Below, in pieces: positions 1 to 8,537 of a stretch of 11,769 nucleotides of DNA. The stretch lies in the NCBI GenBank assembly GCA_003024985.2, contig PXIH01S0012785.1. One strand, given 5' to 3'. The stretch is from Euperipatoides rowelli (lineage: Eukaryota > Onychophora > Udeonychophora > Euonychophora > Peripatopsidae). The notes below the pieces were generated by a model. The model searched no databases and was not told the DNA's origin. It saw nothing but the letters and a program-made list of their open reading frames with translations. Both the position numbers and the translations under genes were made by a program. Numbering within the stretch: position 1 is the first letter of the stretch; each line of letters opens with the position of its first letter.

Positions 1-1316
1 TTTACTACCATGAAAAACCCAGGAAAATGACAATATATTGATTGACAAAACTGAAGTCCTCCCCCCTTTCATGCATAGTAGCAAATATAAATGCAATAAT
101 TTGTATGAATATCTCCCACTTAAATTTTAGGAAAACAAATATACAGACAAGATAACCCACAAGGGCCATAGCAAACTTCGAAAAGATAAATCTCACAACA
201 AAGTGTTAGCATGGGACCTGAATTATTGATTTGTCTGTCCTGTTTTGCCAAAAACACTAACAACCTAACTAAAGTATGAAATAAATCCTAACTAACATAT
301 AAAAAGATCTTACCAAAATATATATCAGGATCACTTGTTCAGCTGATATAAAAATATCAATAATAAAATTGAATTTATAAGTGTTATACAACAAGAGAAA
401 CTTATAGAGAGCAGAGTTCAATTTTGGTATACTCTATATGATTAAATTCAAGAGTAACTTTACTGTTCAGCTCACAGTCACATGCAGCTCTAAATGAACA
501 AGTCAAATGACAAATTGTAAAAAAAAATGTGAATTAATATAGCCAAATTAATAAAATTATTAATTTATTTAATATTATGTATGTGGTGAAATAATTATGA
601 CTTAAGCTTCAAATTAGTTATGTTACATCGGGCGCAATATAAAAAGTCACATGATCAGGCACAATGCATCTGACAGCTACAATTTTCAATTACTTAGTCT
701 AATGGACTCAAATTATTTTTTTATCATTATTTATAATAAAAATGTATTTAATATCATCTTTATAAATCATATTTCATAATAATAATATTTTATTATGTAT
801 GCAGATATTTTTTTTTATATATATATTTTACAAAAAGACAACTAACTATAGCCTATGTCAAAAAAAATAATATCTACAAAGTATTGTTTAGTACATTAAT
901 GATAATTGTTGGCAGTTATTTATATACCAATTGTTTATTACACTTAAATAACAAGTTTTAAAATTATAAATGTTTTTGTAAAAAAAAATTTTTTGAAATT
1001 AACATATAATGTTTAATAGGAAAAAACTGTTGCATTAACGGGCACAATGAATCTAATAGATTAAAATTGATCTCCATGACCTTGGGGACTTTCAATCATA
1101 AACTTTTTTATATCTATTGATAGAGGAGATCATGATAGGAAGATACACAGTGGTGGAGGTTTATACTTAATAAAATAAAGCTGCAATTTGCAACATAACA
1201 CATGTATCTGTCAGATCAGTTACGCCCAACGTAGGTTTAAGCAAATGGCAAAAAAAATTGTGTTTATTTAAATTCATATAAGATTAATTTCTTCCTTTTA
1301 TATATCTGAGATATTT
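1..1316. other. AT-rich non-coding stretch, no gene seen
   Basis: No reading frame with protein-like composition was found on either strand. The stretch from about 720 to 1010 is almost entirely A/T with poly-T and TA runs. Three loosely similar words, GGGCGCAATATAAA (about 630), AGGCACAATGCATCTGAC (about 657) and CGGGCACAATGAATCTAA (about 1038), may be remnants of an old repeat, but they are too short to classify. Confidence 0.6.
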
Positions 1317-1558
1317 TTAATATTCACAAATAAAAGTCTGTATATACAGTGGATCCAGTATTGTCTCAGTGGCCCCAGCTGCAGATATTTTGGGAATGGA
1401 AGAGACATTGTATACTATTCCACTGCCATCCTCCAATAGCATAGTGGGGAAATCTAAGCCCTTCCAGTAGAACCTCACCACCTTTTCTAGTGTTGATTCC
1501 CCTAAAATGGGCTGCTTCTGGATCTTAGACTTCACTTTACCCTTTAGACCCAAAACAG
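1317..1558 (-). CDS. Possible exon or gene remnant, unrecognised protein segment
   Basis: An open segment of about 80 codons on the minus strand ends at TAA (1317-1319). It has no ATG at its upstream end: the first in-frame Met lies about 38 codons in, and the frame opens just after a TGA near 1560. If real it is therefore an internal or 3' exon or a retrocopy rather than a whole gene. The segment is visibly richer in G+C than its surroundings. Its composition is protein-like, with a basic start (GLKGKVKSKIQKQP) and then an amphipathic stretch ending LLEDGSGIVYNVSS. The DGSG-x-VY part loosely recalls the DGSG...YYPSG motif of FAM194/ERICH6-type proteins, with the PSG replaced; this is a guess from a very short match. 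An acceptor-like TGATTAG lies just upstream on the minus strand. A chance ORF remains possible. Confidence 0.3.
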
Positions 1559-1560
1559 CT

Positions 1561-1605
1561 AATCAGAGGTTGGCTTGCATTCTTTCTGTAAGCCGACCTC
1601 TGATT
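1561..1605. repeat. Inverted repeat / hairpin, 16-bp stem, 13-nt loop
   Basis: Arms 1561-1576 (AATCAGAGGTTGGCTT) and 1590-1605 (AAGCCGACCTCTGATT) are reverse complements with one mismatch, around a 13-nt loop. On a plus-strand transcript the stem would lengthen by five pairs if G-U wobble is allowed (1556-1560 with 1606-1610). It could be a structured RNA, a foldback remnant or a regulatory palindrome. The sequence alone does not separate these. Confidence 0.75.
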
Positions 1606-1610
1606 GGTTG
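1600..1610 (-). promoter_or_regulatory. NF-Y (CCAAT-box) consensus site
   Basis: Read on the minus strand, the outer edge of the hairpin gives CAACCAATCAG, which matches the NF-Y consensus around CCAATCAG. It lies about 45 bp upstream of the minus-strand exon-like segment and points toward it, as a proximal promoter CCAAT box would. The opposite hairpin arm carries the degenerate form CTAATCAG. Function is inferred from the motif only. Confidence 0.35.
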
Positions 1611-1650
1611 CTATTTTATTTATTACTTATGTTAATATGCTATAATACTT

Positions 1651-1690
1651 AAGTTGGAGTTAGGGTCAGGTTATAGTTAAGGGTTAGAAA
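1651..1690 (+). repeat. Degenerate GGTTAG-like short repeat
   Basis: Successive words GGAGTTAGGGTCAGG, TTATAGTTAAGGGTTAG resemble decayed copies of a TTAGGG/GGTTAG-type simple repeat. This is too degenerate to call an interstitial telomere track. Confidence 0.3.
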
Positions 1691-2311
1691 TCCTTTAATT
1701 GGCTGAAGAGTAAAGTTAAGTCTGAGATCCAGACACTAGTCCCCTTGCAGTAGCTTCTAGAAATCAGTTACAGTTTGCAGCTTTACTTAATGAGAAAATG
1801 CTCTTAATGAGAAAGGAATAATAATCTCACTCTTAAACATATAGAGACAAAAGGAACAAACCCTAATAGTTCTGATAAGAAGTCTAACAAAAATACATAT
1901 GCAAATATTATAGCTCCCCCAAATGCTAGGTCAGTAAGTTCTAGAGCAACTTCTGATTGTGGTATGTTGATAGAAAGGATTAGATAGAGTGATAGCCACT
2001 TGACGCTTTGTGTAGTTTCTGACACATTGGAAAGGCATCAACCTTATTTATAGACTGTGACCCCAGAGATGACTCATTTGTTTTTATTTTTACTAAGACA
2101 CCTGGAATGACATATTTGCTTGTCAATAAATATGTATGGATGAGAAACAGATGGCTAAATGTTTCAAAAGCCAGCTATAAGCTTCACAGTTAGTGGGGTT
2201 CTGCCATTTATATCAGACTATTAATCATTAAAGGCTTGTCGGGCTTTGGTTTATTCACTTTGATACCAGCTGCTGTGAGAAGTTGAGCATTTAGAGGTGC
2301 ATTTTGTTTTA

Positions 2312-2390
2312 CACGTGAGTTATTCATCATCAATGTTGTATAATGGGAATATTAGGATCATGTGATCAATGTCCATATTGGGTCACGTGA
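2312..2390. promoter_or_regulatory. Cluster of three E-boxes, candidate promoter
   Basis: Within 80 bp there are CACGTG at 2312-2317, CATGTG at about 2359-2364 inside the near-palindrome GATCATGTGATC, and CACGTG at 2384-2389 inside GGTCACGTGATTAC. The last resembles the TCACGTGA type of site bound by USF, MITF and TFE bHLH-zip factors. The cluster ends 16 bp before a strong-context ATG at 2406, which fits a TATA-less promoter. No TATA box or initiator can be assigned. Confidence 0.4.
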
Positions 2391-2405
2391 TTACTATGTT
2401 TTAGA

Positions 2406-2441
2406 ATGGTTGCTGCCTCGCTAGAAAGCATGTATCAGCAG
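2406..2441 (+). CDS. Candidate first coding exon (12 codons), gene unknown
   Basis: An ATG at 2406 in strong initiation context (A at -3, G at +4) opens a frame reading MVAASLESMYQQ. It ends in codon phase 0 exactly at CAG|GTAGGA, a good 5' splice donor (GT at 2442-2443). An in-frame TGA at 2388-2390 marks the upstream limit. This stretch is also locally richer in G+C and CpG than its neighbours, and E-boxes sit just upstream. No convincing second exon was found in the window, although animal introns commonly exceed several kilobases, so the rest could lie downstream of 11769. Against it: twelve codons plus a donor can arise by chance, and the peptide matches no family I recognise. Confidence 0.35.
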
Positions 2442-2638
2442 GTAGGATGTTTTATCTATAATCTATTTTCTACTGATGTTGATTTAGTATTAAAATATAT
2501 TTAATACAGTATGTTGTAGTTTGCTGCATTCAATACATAGAAATAGAACATCAAGAATGGTAAGGAAGTGGAAATCCCAGAAAAAAATGCAGGGAGTAAG
2601 AGGATTTTATATGCTTCATTGTACCATATCGCTAAACA

Positions 2639-2994
2639 GTGCAAAATTTTATGGAATTCTTCAAGACTTTCACTGATTTTCTATGTCTAGTGAAAAATGT
2701 AGATGCATTAATGAAAAATTTTATATATGGAAGAGGCATAAGGCAAAGTGATGCACCATTTCCAGATGCTTTGTCACTTCAACCAGTATTAAATGCTCTT
2801 CAATTAGAATGCAAAAAGGATGGCTTTAAGTTGATGGACATGGATTCCATACTGACAATGGCTTATGCTAATGATGTTTCGGTTTTCTTATCATTTCCAG
2901 ACAGTGTCAGACTTGTCTCAAAAACTTTTGAGGAATAGCTAGATACTCAGGAGCATTAGTGAACCTGTCTAAATCCAATGTGTTCAGGTGCTAA
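2639..2994 (+). mobile_element. Non-LTR retrotransposon (LINE) reverse transcriptase fragment, inactivated
   Basis: The frame 2639-2938 (99 residues, opening on GTG right after a stop) reads as the central reverse-transcriptase domain of a LINE. RGIRQSDAPFP at residues 32-42 corresponds to the conserved RG(I/V)RQGDPLSP block. LSLQPVLNAL follows at 46-55. AYANDVSVFL at 75-84 corresponds to the catalytic YADD block, here with the first catalytic Asp changed to Asn. After a stop at 2936-2938, the downstream homology (RYSGALVNLSKSNVF) continues in another frame from 2941 to TAA at 2992, so a 1-nt deletion broke the gene. A few residues also seem missing between FIYG and RGIRQ. No endonuclease domain, 5' part, 3' tail or target duplication is visible. 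The block order fits Tx1/L1- or CR1-like elements; the clade is not resolved. It cannot encode an active enzyme. Confidence 0.85.
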
Positions 2995-3451
2995 TAGATT
3001 CAGAGGTGTTCCTGAAGGACACCCTAATACAAATAATTATATTGCTATCTTACATATTTTTAAAAGATTCATCTCAATCTGGACCAGTAAATATCAATTT
3101 TAAAAAATAACAAATAGTTAATTGCTAGTATAAATGATTATGAACATTTATTCACCACTTAATTCTTGTAGCTATCACTCTGTTTTTTCACTCAATGTTG
3201 TTATCATTACTTTTAAACTTTTTTAAAAAAAAGTCAAAAGAATCGTTTATTTTTCTTTTTGTAAGAAACCAATAAATCTTGTTCTCATAAAAAAAATATA
3301 TTGAAAATTCTCTTTCCCCCTCTCCCTCCAACCCACTGCCCATTCCTGCTTATCAAATGTTCAAATATTTATTTGTCTGACAATTCAAATATTTGAAGGG
3401 CATTAGGTTGATTAGTATAGGCATTATTCAGGATGCAATCTAGTTAGAATG
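2995..3451. other. Non-coding AT-rich DNA with a pyrimidine tract
   Basis: No coding signal was found; the reverse-transcriptase homology fades after 2994. A C-rich polypyrimidine run occupies about 3309-3343. A 14-bp perfect palindrome TTCAAATATTTGAA lies at 3384-3397, with a partial direct copy of its left half at about 3360. Nothing else is supported. Confidence 0.5.
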
Positions 3452-4340
3452 TTTATGAATATCCTTTACATTGGTTCAAGAGTATTCTTGACACTATAAT
3501 AATAATAAAATTCATGAGTACCCTAGATACTCTTATAAGAATGGTTCATGAGTATCTTCAACATTATAAGAATAATTCATGAGTACCCACAACATGCTTA
3601 AAAGAGTAGTTCATGAGTACCCTGAACCTCTAATAAGAATTTTTCATGAGTACCCTTGACATTGTAATTGTAATAATAATTCATGAGTGCCCTCAACACT
3701 CTTATAAGAATGGTTCATGAGTACTTTCAACATTATAATAAGAATAATTCATGAGTACCCACAACATGCTTAAAAGAGTAGTTCATGAGTACCCTGAAAC
3801 TCTAACAAGGATTGTTCATGAGTACCCTTAACATTTTTAATAATAATTCATGAGTGCCTTCAACACTCTTATAAGAATGGTTCACGAGTACCTTCAACAT
3901 TATAATAATAATTCATGAGTGCCCTCCACACACTTATAAGAATGGTTCATGAGTACCTTCAACATTATAATAAGAATAATTCATGAGTATCCACAAGCTA
4001 AAAAGAACAGTTCATGAGTACTCTGAAACTCTAACAAGGATTGTACATGTGTGCCCTTGAGACTGTAATAATAATAAATAATAAGTACAGTACCCTCAAC
4101 ACTTATAAGAATGATTCAAGAGTACCTTCAACATTATAATAAGAATAATTCATGAGTACCCTCAACACACTTAAAAGAATACCTTGAAAATCTAACAAGG
4201 ATTGTTCATGCGTGTCCTTGTCACTGTAATAATTCATGAGTACCCTCAACACTCTTATTGCTAATGACTACCCCCTGATACTCTAATAAGAAAGCTTCAT
4301 GAGTACTTTCAACACTCTTATAAAAATGGTTCATGCATAT
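3452..4340 (+). repeat. Minisatellite: about 34-bp subunits in a five-subunit higher-order repeat
   Basis: About 25 head-to-tail subunits each begin TTCATGAGTACC and continue with variable tails such as CTCAACACTCTTATAAGAATGG. Subunits fall into recognisable types: A (CCACAACATGCTTAAAAG), B (CCTGAAACTCTAACAAGGATTG), C (CCTTGACATTGTAATAATAA), D (GCCCTCAACACTCTTATAAG) and E (TTTCAACATTATAATAAGAA). They recur in the order A-B-C-D-E. Type A starts at 3576, 3748, 3980 and 4149. The steps of 172 and 169 bp are five subunits each; the 232-bp step has an extra D-E pair. The edges (3452-3575 and after about 4180) are degenerate. No reading frame runs through it. It probably grew by unequal exchange or replication slippage. 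Confidence 0.9.
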
Positions 4341-4953
4341 TTTGATTTGAGACCAATGATAATTGGTTCAGCTATTTGGTATATAATCATAAGGCTTAAA
4401 TATTTATGCTCTTGCACAAGTTCAAAATTTACTAAGCTTATCGTCTTAATATTATAAACAAATAGTTATGTGAATCTTACACATTGGATAACTAACCTAG
4501 TTATTCAAAGCTATGCTCTGTTTTCAAAACACCATAAGTATTCCAGCAGAGAAATCAATCAAAATAGAAATTAATCCAACCAATGGAAATAAGATACAAA
4601 TAAACAAAGGTAAATAAATAGTACAATCACCTTGCACATCCTATAACTATCTATAAGCTGTATTGACATCATTCTAATCAAGCACATTCTGATGATTAGT
4701 ATATGAGGATGATATATCTTACCATTACTCAATGCAGTCTATCTATATGAAATCAGTAACTTAAATCAGACCTAAATTTAAAGTTAAATAATTAGTTAAA
4801 AAGACTAGAAAAATATATAAGAATTATCATAAGAATAAGCTGCTTATGACTTGATCTAGCAACTCGTTTCTTAACAGCACGTGTAAGGTCTAGCAAAACC
4901 TGAAAGAAAACCCACAAGACCAATCTTCCAGATATCATATTGATGATTTAAAC
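4341..4953. other. AT-rich non-coding DNA, nothing identified
   Basis: No gene, RNA or repeat could be supported here. Scattered short A/T words occur, with no frame longer than chance on either strand. Confidence 0.55.
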
Positions 4954-4968
4954 CAGGGGCGGCTCAAG
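4954..4968 (+). mobile_element. Orphan hAT-like terminal inverted repeat
   Basis: CAGGGGCGGCTCAAG matches the CAGGGGCGG-type terminal sequence seen at the ends of many animal hAT transposons. No inverted partner or 8-bp duplication was found nearby, so the element boundary on the other side is unknown or lost. It may be the 5' end of a truncated non-autonomous copy running to the right. Confidence 0.4.
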
Positions 4969-6261
4969 TTACTGGCTTACAGGGTGACCGACCATGGCAA
5001 CTCGACTTGAAGACATGTACCATTGACCTCTACATGATAAAATATTCAATTTAATTATAAAAAGTAATGTTTGACTTGCACTAAAGTACTGCAGCATTAT
5101 AATTTATATGTTTTAATTTTTCTAATTTTATTGTCATTTAAAGATCTAAGCCGATTTAATGCTATAGTAACATTTTATAATATTGATACTGCATTTACTG
5201 ATGCGTTATTAAAGTCTAAAACTAAAAAGCTTATTATAAAATGGAAAAAAATTCTAACAAACATTTATTAACGGCACCCTATCCTACATTTCTCTGGGTG
5301 TTATCAACATCAAGCCATTCCTGTTATAACTTTTAGCCCTCCACAAGTGGAAAATGTGGAAACCGTATATTATAATTTTCATCAATTTTGACTGGTGATG
5401 CTATTATCATGTTTAATTTATTTAATGTTGTTTCTAAACTGTAAGAGATGTTATTTACCTGTACTAATTATTTTATGAAGTATTCGACCAGCAAAAAAAT
5501 GGAATTTCTCCATTGAATTCATTTTATGTATTGTTTGATCAGTAAGTACAAATGGGAAAATAAAGAAAGGTGAAGAATTCCTAAAGCTTAAACTGATTTA
5601 TGACTATAATATACCATGGGAGGTTTAGATCATGTAGACCGGCAGCTACATGAAAAATACACACACAGAAAAACATATATATAAGAAAATAATTAATTAA
5701 TTTTATATCAAGCACGATAAGTGCCTCATGAATAATTAATTATAAGTAATGAATAAAGTTCAAATTATTTCCAGGTGTTTTTTTTTTTTGTGTGTGTGTT
5801 TGTTTATCAACATTATGTGGTATGATAATTCAAGATAAGAAATAAAATGTGTGTTTTTGAACAGAAAAATAAAATAAATCACCTTTGGCTGCAGTGTTAA
5901 TATACACACACTGACGCACATATGCAGTGCACAATGATTGCAGTAATTTGTAAATTAGTTTACTGTGATTTGTTTATTCAGGTAATAAATAAATAATGTG
6001 GAATTTGATATGAAATGGGGTTACTTAATAAATTTGCAAAGTTTATTTTATTTTTATATTAAAAATATTATTTAAATACATTAATTTATATTTAAAATGT
6101 TACAGAATATTAAAATTAATCAGAGTAATAAATATAATCTGATTGTGATTCATGCNGAAATTAGTCATGACATGATGAAAAAAATTGTTTTTTTATGGAA
6201 GTCTTATATTGTCCATTGTAATAAAACACTTTAAAAAATTGAAGTCTTAATAAGGGTTAAT
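4969..6261. other. AT-rich non-coding DNA with short simple repeats and one N
   Basis: No coding region was found; a 66-codon open stretch at 5071-5271 is AT-driven and starts on TTG. Small elements are (CA)n at about 5659-5668, T-run plus (GT)n at about 5778-5800, AATTAATTAATT words flanking 5690-5745, and a single ambiguous base at about 6156. Confidence 0.55.
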
Positions 6262-6326
6262 GGATATGCAAATTTCATCCCATTAAGAGATATGCAAATT
6301 TTATTTTGATAGATATGCAAATTTCA
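6262..6326 (+). promoter_or_regulatory. Three direct copies of an octamer-containing word
   Basis: GATATGCAAATTT occurs three times, with the octamer ATGCAAAT at 6266-6273, 6292-6299 and 6315-6322 (spacing 26 and 23 bp). The octamer is the canonical POU-homeodomain (Oct) binding word. The flanks (ATTTCAT) are partly shared, so this may equally be a small decayed tandem repeat. No gene is attached to it. Confidence 0.35.
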
Positions 6327-7328
6327 TAAAAAATAAATAAAACAAATTAAAAATTACACTATTTGAAAAACCCTATAATGACTTTTATTACATAAATAAA
6401 TAAAAATTATAATTAAGTAACAATATAAAAATAATTGCAATAATATAAATTAATAATACCATTAAAGATTTTTTTAAAAAAAAATAATATTGTAGCTTCT
6501 TTATTAAAAAAATTCCATTTCAAATTTTGTAATTTTCAGCTTGGAAATGATTAATTATGAATTTAGTAGCATAATTTTATTCGTAATTATCCTTGCATAA
6601 AAACAAAAGTCTTTAAATTTAATGCATTGAAGTTTAATAACAACAAAAGAAGCTTAATAGCAGTTTAACCAAATACGTGTAGCATTACGCTTGACCTTTG
6701 AACTATCTATTTTTTTTTTTTTTAAAGCTTTTAGTCTTACCTAAGAATGAACTATTATGTAATGCTACTCCCTAGAAACCAAAACACATTATTAAAAAAC
6801 AAAAAAGCTTTAATCGTGAATTTGTATTTACCTAGTTGACACATTTCCTGGGAAATATATTCAGTTCCTGTTTAAAGCAGTCTAATAATGGTCTTAGTAA
6901 ATCTCTCTAGTTTTTTTTTTGTATCTTTAATTATGAAGATTGACAAGCCCAGTGAATGCCTGTCACCCTTACAGAAACGATCATAACTAGATCTGACAAA
7001 AAAGACTTAAGTTAAAAACAAAGAAAAGATGTGACAGGAGGATAAACTTACAATTCTTCTTATAATATTCCACAGGGATGGATTTTTAATGAAAGATAAG
7101 TCTTGATTAGTTTGTCGAGTAAAAGCATCTTATTTTAAATGTCGCTTGTTGAAAGCATTAAATAAATTGTTTGAGACAAACAATAGTGATTGGAAACAAT
7201 GCCACAAAAGTTGATATATAAATAACTTATTTAAATTTTGTTGCATTATTTTACAATATTATTTATTCAATATAACATGACATTCAAGCTTAGCCAAGAT
7301 TGTCTTTTCATCCTATCACTTGTCAGGG
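6327..7328. other. AT-rich non-coding DNA
   Basis: No gene was found. The only notable word is a DR1-type nuclear-receptor-like site, AGTTCAAAGGTCA on the minus strand at 6692-6704 (two hexamers spaced by 1 bp). Poly-T runs lie near 6710-6722 and 6911-6920. Confidence 0.5.
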
Positions 7329-7905
7329 CCTATGAGAGGGGGTAGTAGTGAGAAATATCCGGTTCTGTCCAAGCCAATCAGATTCGAGCATCCACAAAGC
7401 ATTGCAACAACAATGGAAAAATGATGTCATCAACAATGCTTTTTCCCAGAATTGATTGCATGATTCATTTACATAATATGTGTACTAGAACTAGACTATG
7501 ATGTCATCTTCGGCAATGTTTTGGCAGTTCCGTGAGGGATGTAGCTCATTTGCATATTAGTATACAATACTATGACATCATCTTTGGTAATGTTCGGTCA
7601 TTTCCGATAATTTCCGACCATTTTCGAAGTTTTCCTAAGATTCCCGAATATTGCTTATTGTGACGTCATTTTCGAGTTTGCCAAAGGCAAATTTCGGAAA
7701 TCATCGTACCCTAGTAGCCAGAATGCTTAGGGGGTGTTACTGATGCATTTTGGATAATTTTGTAAAATCCAAGATGGCGTCCAAGATGGTGGCCAAAAAT
7801 CTTTTTATTATTATTTTTTGATGGGGATATGTTTAGGAATGACTTCTGGGTAGTTTATGATGTCATAGACATGCACAGAATGATGGGCCATCAACGTAGA
7901 GCAAT
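7329..7905 (+). repeat. Left outer arm of the foldback element
   Basis: Landmarks in order: GTAGTAGTGAGAAATA edge; CCAATCAGA (7374); ATGATGTCAT (7421); CTATGATGTCATC (7496); CATTTGCATAT octamer (7548); ATGACATCAT (7572); a run of decayed TTTCCGA-like short repeats (7598-7650); TGACGTCA (7661-7668); the small palindrome GTTTGCCAAAGGCAAA (7676-7691); two AAGATGG words (7771-7789); and the box TGCACAGAATGATGGGCC (7872-7889). Each has a mirrored partner in the right arm. Confidence 0.8.
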
Positions 7906-8537
7906 TTTTGATTGAATATTTTCCAATTTTGCCAAAGTGCCCCACCCACCCCCAAGGGCCTAGCACCTCAAGCTTCGGAACTTATGTAAGTAGAGATGAA
8001 AGATGTCTCACCTACTCATTTTCACATGACTCTGATGTCATTAAGGTGCGTAGAATGATGTGTGAAATACTTGGAATATTATTTTGAATGTTTTTTCCTA
8101 TTTTTTTCGAAGTGTCCCGCCCACCCCCGAAGACCTACAACCTCGAACTTCAGAAATATACTGTATAGGCTATAAATAAAGATACGATTTTGGCGCATCA
8201 TTCTGCGCATGTTAATGATGATGTATCAAACTGAAAATTAGTAGGTGTGACGTCTATTACAACTACTCATATATTTTGAAGCTCAAGGTTGTAGGTCCTT
8301 GGGGATGGGCGGGGCACTTCGACAAAAATCAGAAAAAACATTCTAAAAAATATTCCAAGTGTTTCACGCATCATTCTGCACGCCTTAATGACATCACAGT
8401 CATGTAAAAATCTGTAGGTGTGACGTCTTTCACTTCTACTACATAAGTTCAGAAGCTTGAGGTGCTAGGCCCTCGGGGTGGGTGGGGCACTTTGGCAAAA
8501 ATCGGAAAATATTCAATCAAAAAATGCTCTGAGTCGA
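7858..8537. repeat. Inverted array of about 173-bp units with a GCGCAGAATGATGCGC box
   Basis: The unit contains TGATGTCAT, a box related to GCGCAGAATGATGCGC, then AAGTGCCCCRCCCACCCCC, CCTACAACCTCRAGCTTC and AACTTA. Boxes lie at 7872-7890 and 8046-8064 (plus orientation, 174 bp apart) and at 8191-8210 and 8365-8383 (minus orientation, 174 bp apart); the next minus box is displaced to 9971-9990 by the inserted transposon. GCCCCACCCACCCCC-type tracts occur at about 7937, 8116, 8307 and 8475. The flip of orientation lies between 8160 and 8190. The array looks like a short tandem repeat that was duplicated in inverted orientation. Confidence 0.75.
8530..8537 (+). repeat. Left 8-bp target site duplication of the hAT-like insertion
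   Basis: TGAGTCGA directly precedes the CAGTGCCG terminus. It aligns with the corresponding foldback sequence in the mirrored unit (reverse complement of about 7893-7900), as expected for the original target. Confidence 0.6.

Noticed and set aside
5-196. 63-codon minus-strand open frame with hydrophobic residues
   Set aside because: It opens on GTG, not ATG, and its hydrophobic residues follow from AT-rich codons. There are no splice or promoter signals and no family resemblance.
1651-1690. Interstitial telomere repeat
   Set aside because: Only isolated, degenerate TTAGGG-like words; no run of exact copies.
1804-2025. 73-codon minus-strand frame rich in Leu/Phe, membrane-like
   Set aside because: It opens on GTG with no in-frame ATG, shows no recognisable family, and hydrophobicity is expected from A/T-rich frames. 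It could be an exon, but nothing beyond openness supports it.
2371-2380. CArG (SRF) box at CCATATTGGG
   Set aside because: The A/T core is five bases rather than six, so it misses the consensus.
3452-4340. Coding repeat protein in the minisatellite
   Set aside because: Subunit lengths vary without keeping a multiple of three and stops occur in every frame.
5071-5271. 66-codon plus-strand frame
   Set aside because: It starts on TTG, has low-complexity AT-driven composition (Ile, Lys, Leu, Phe), and no motif.
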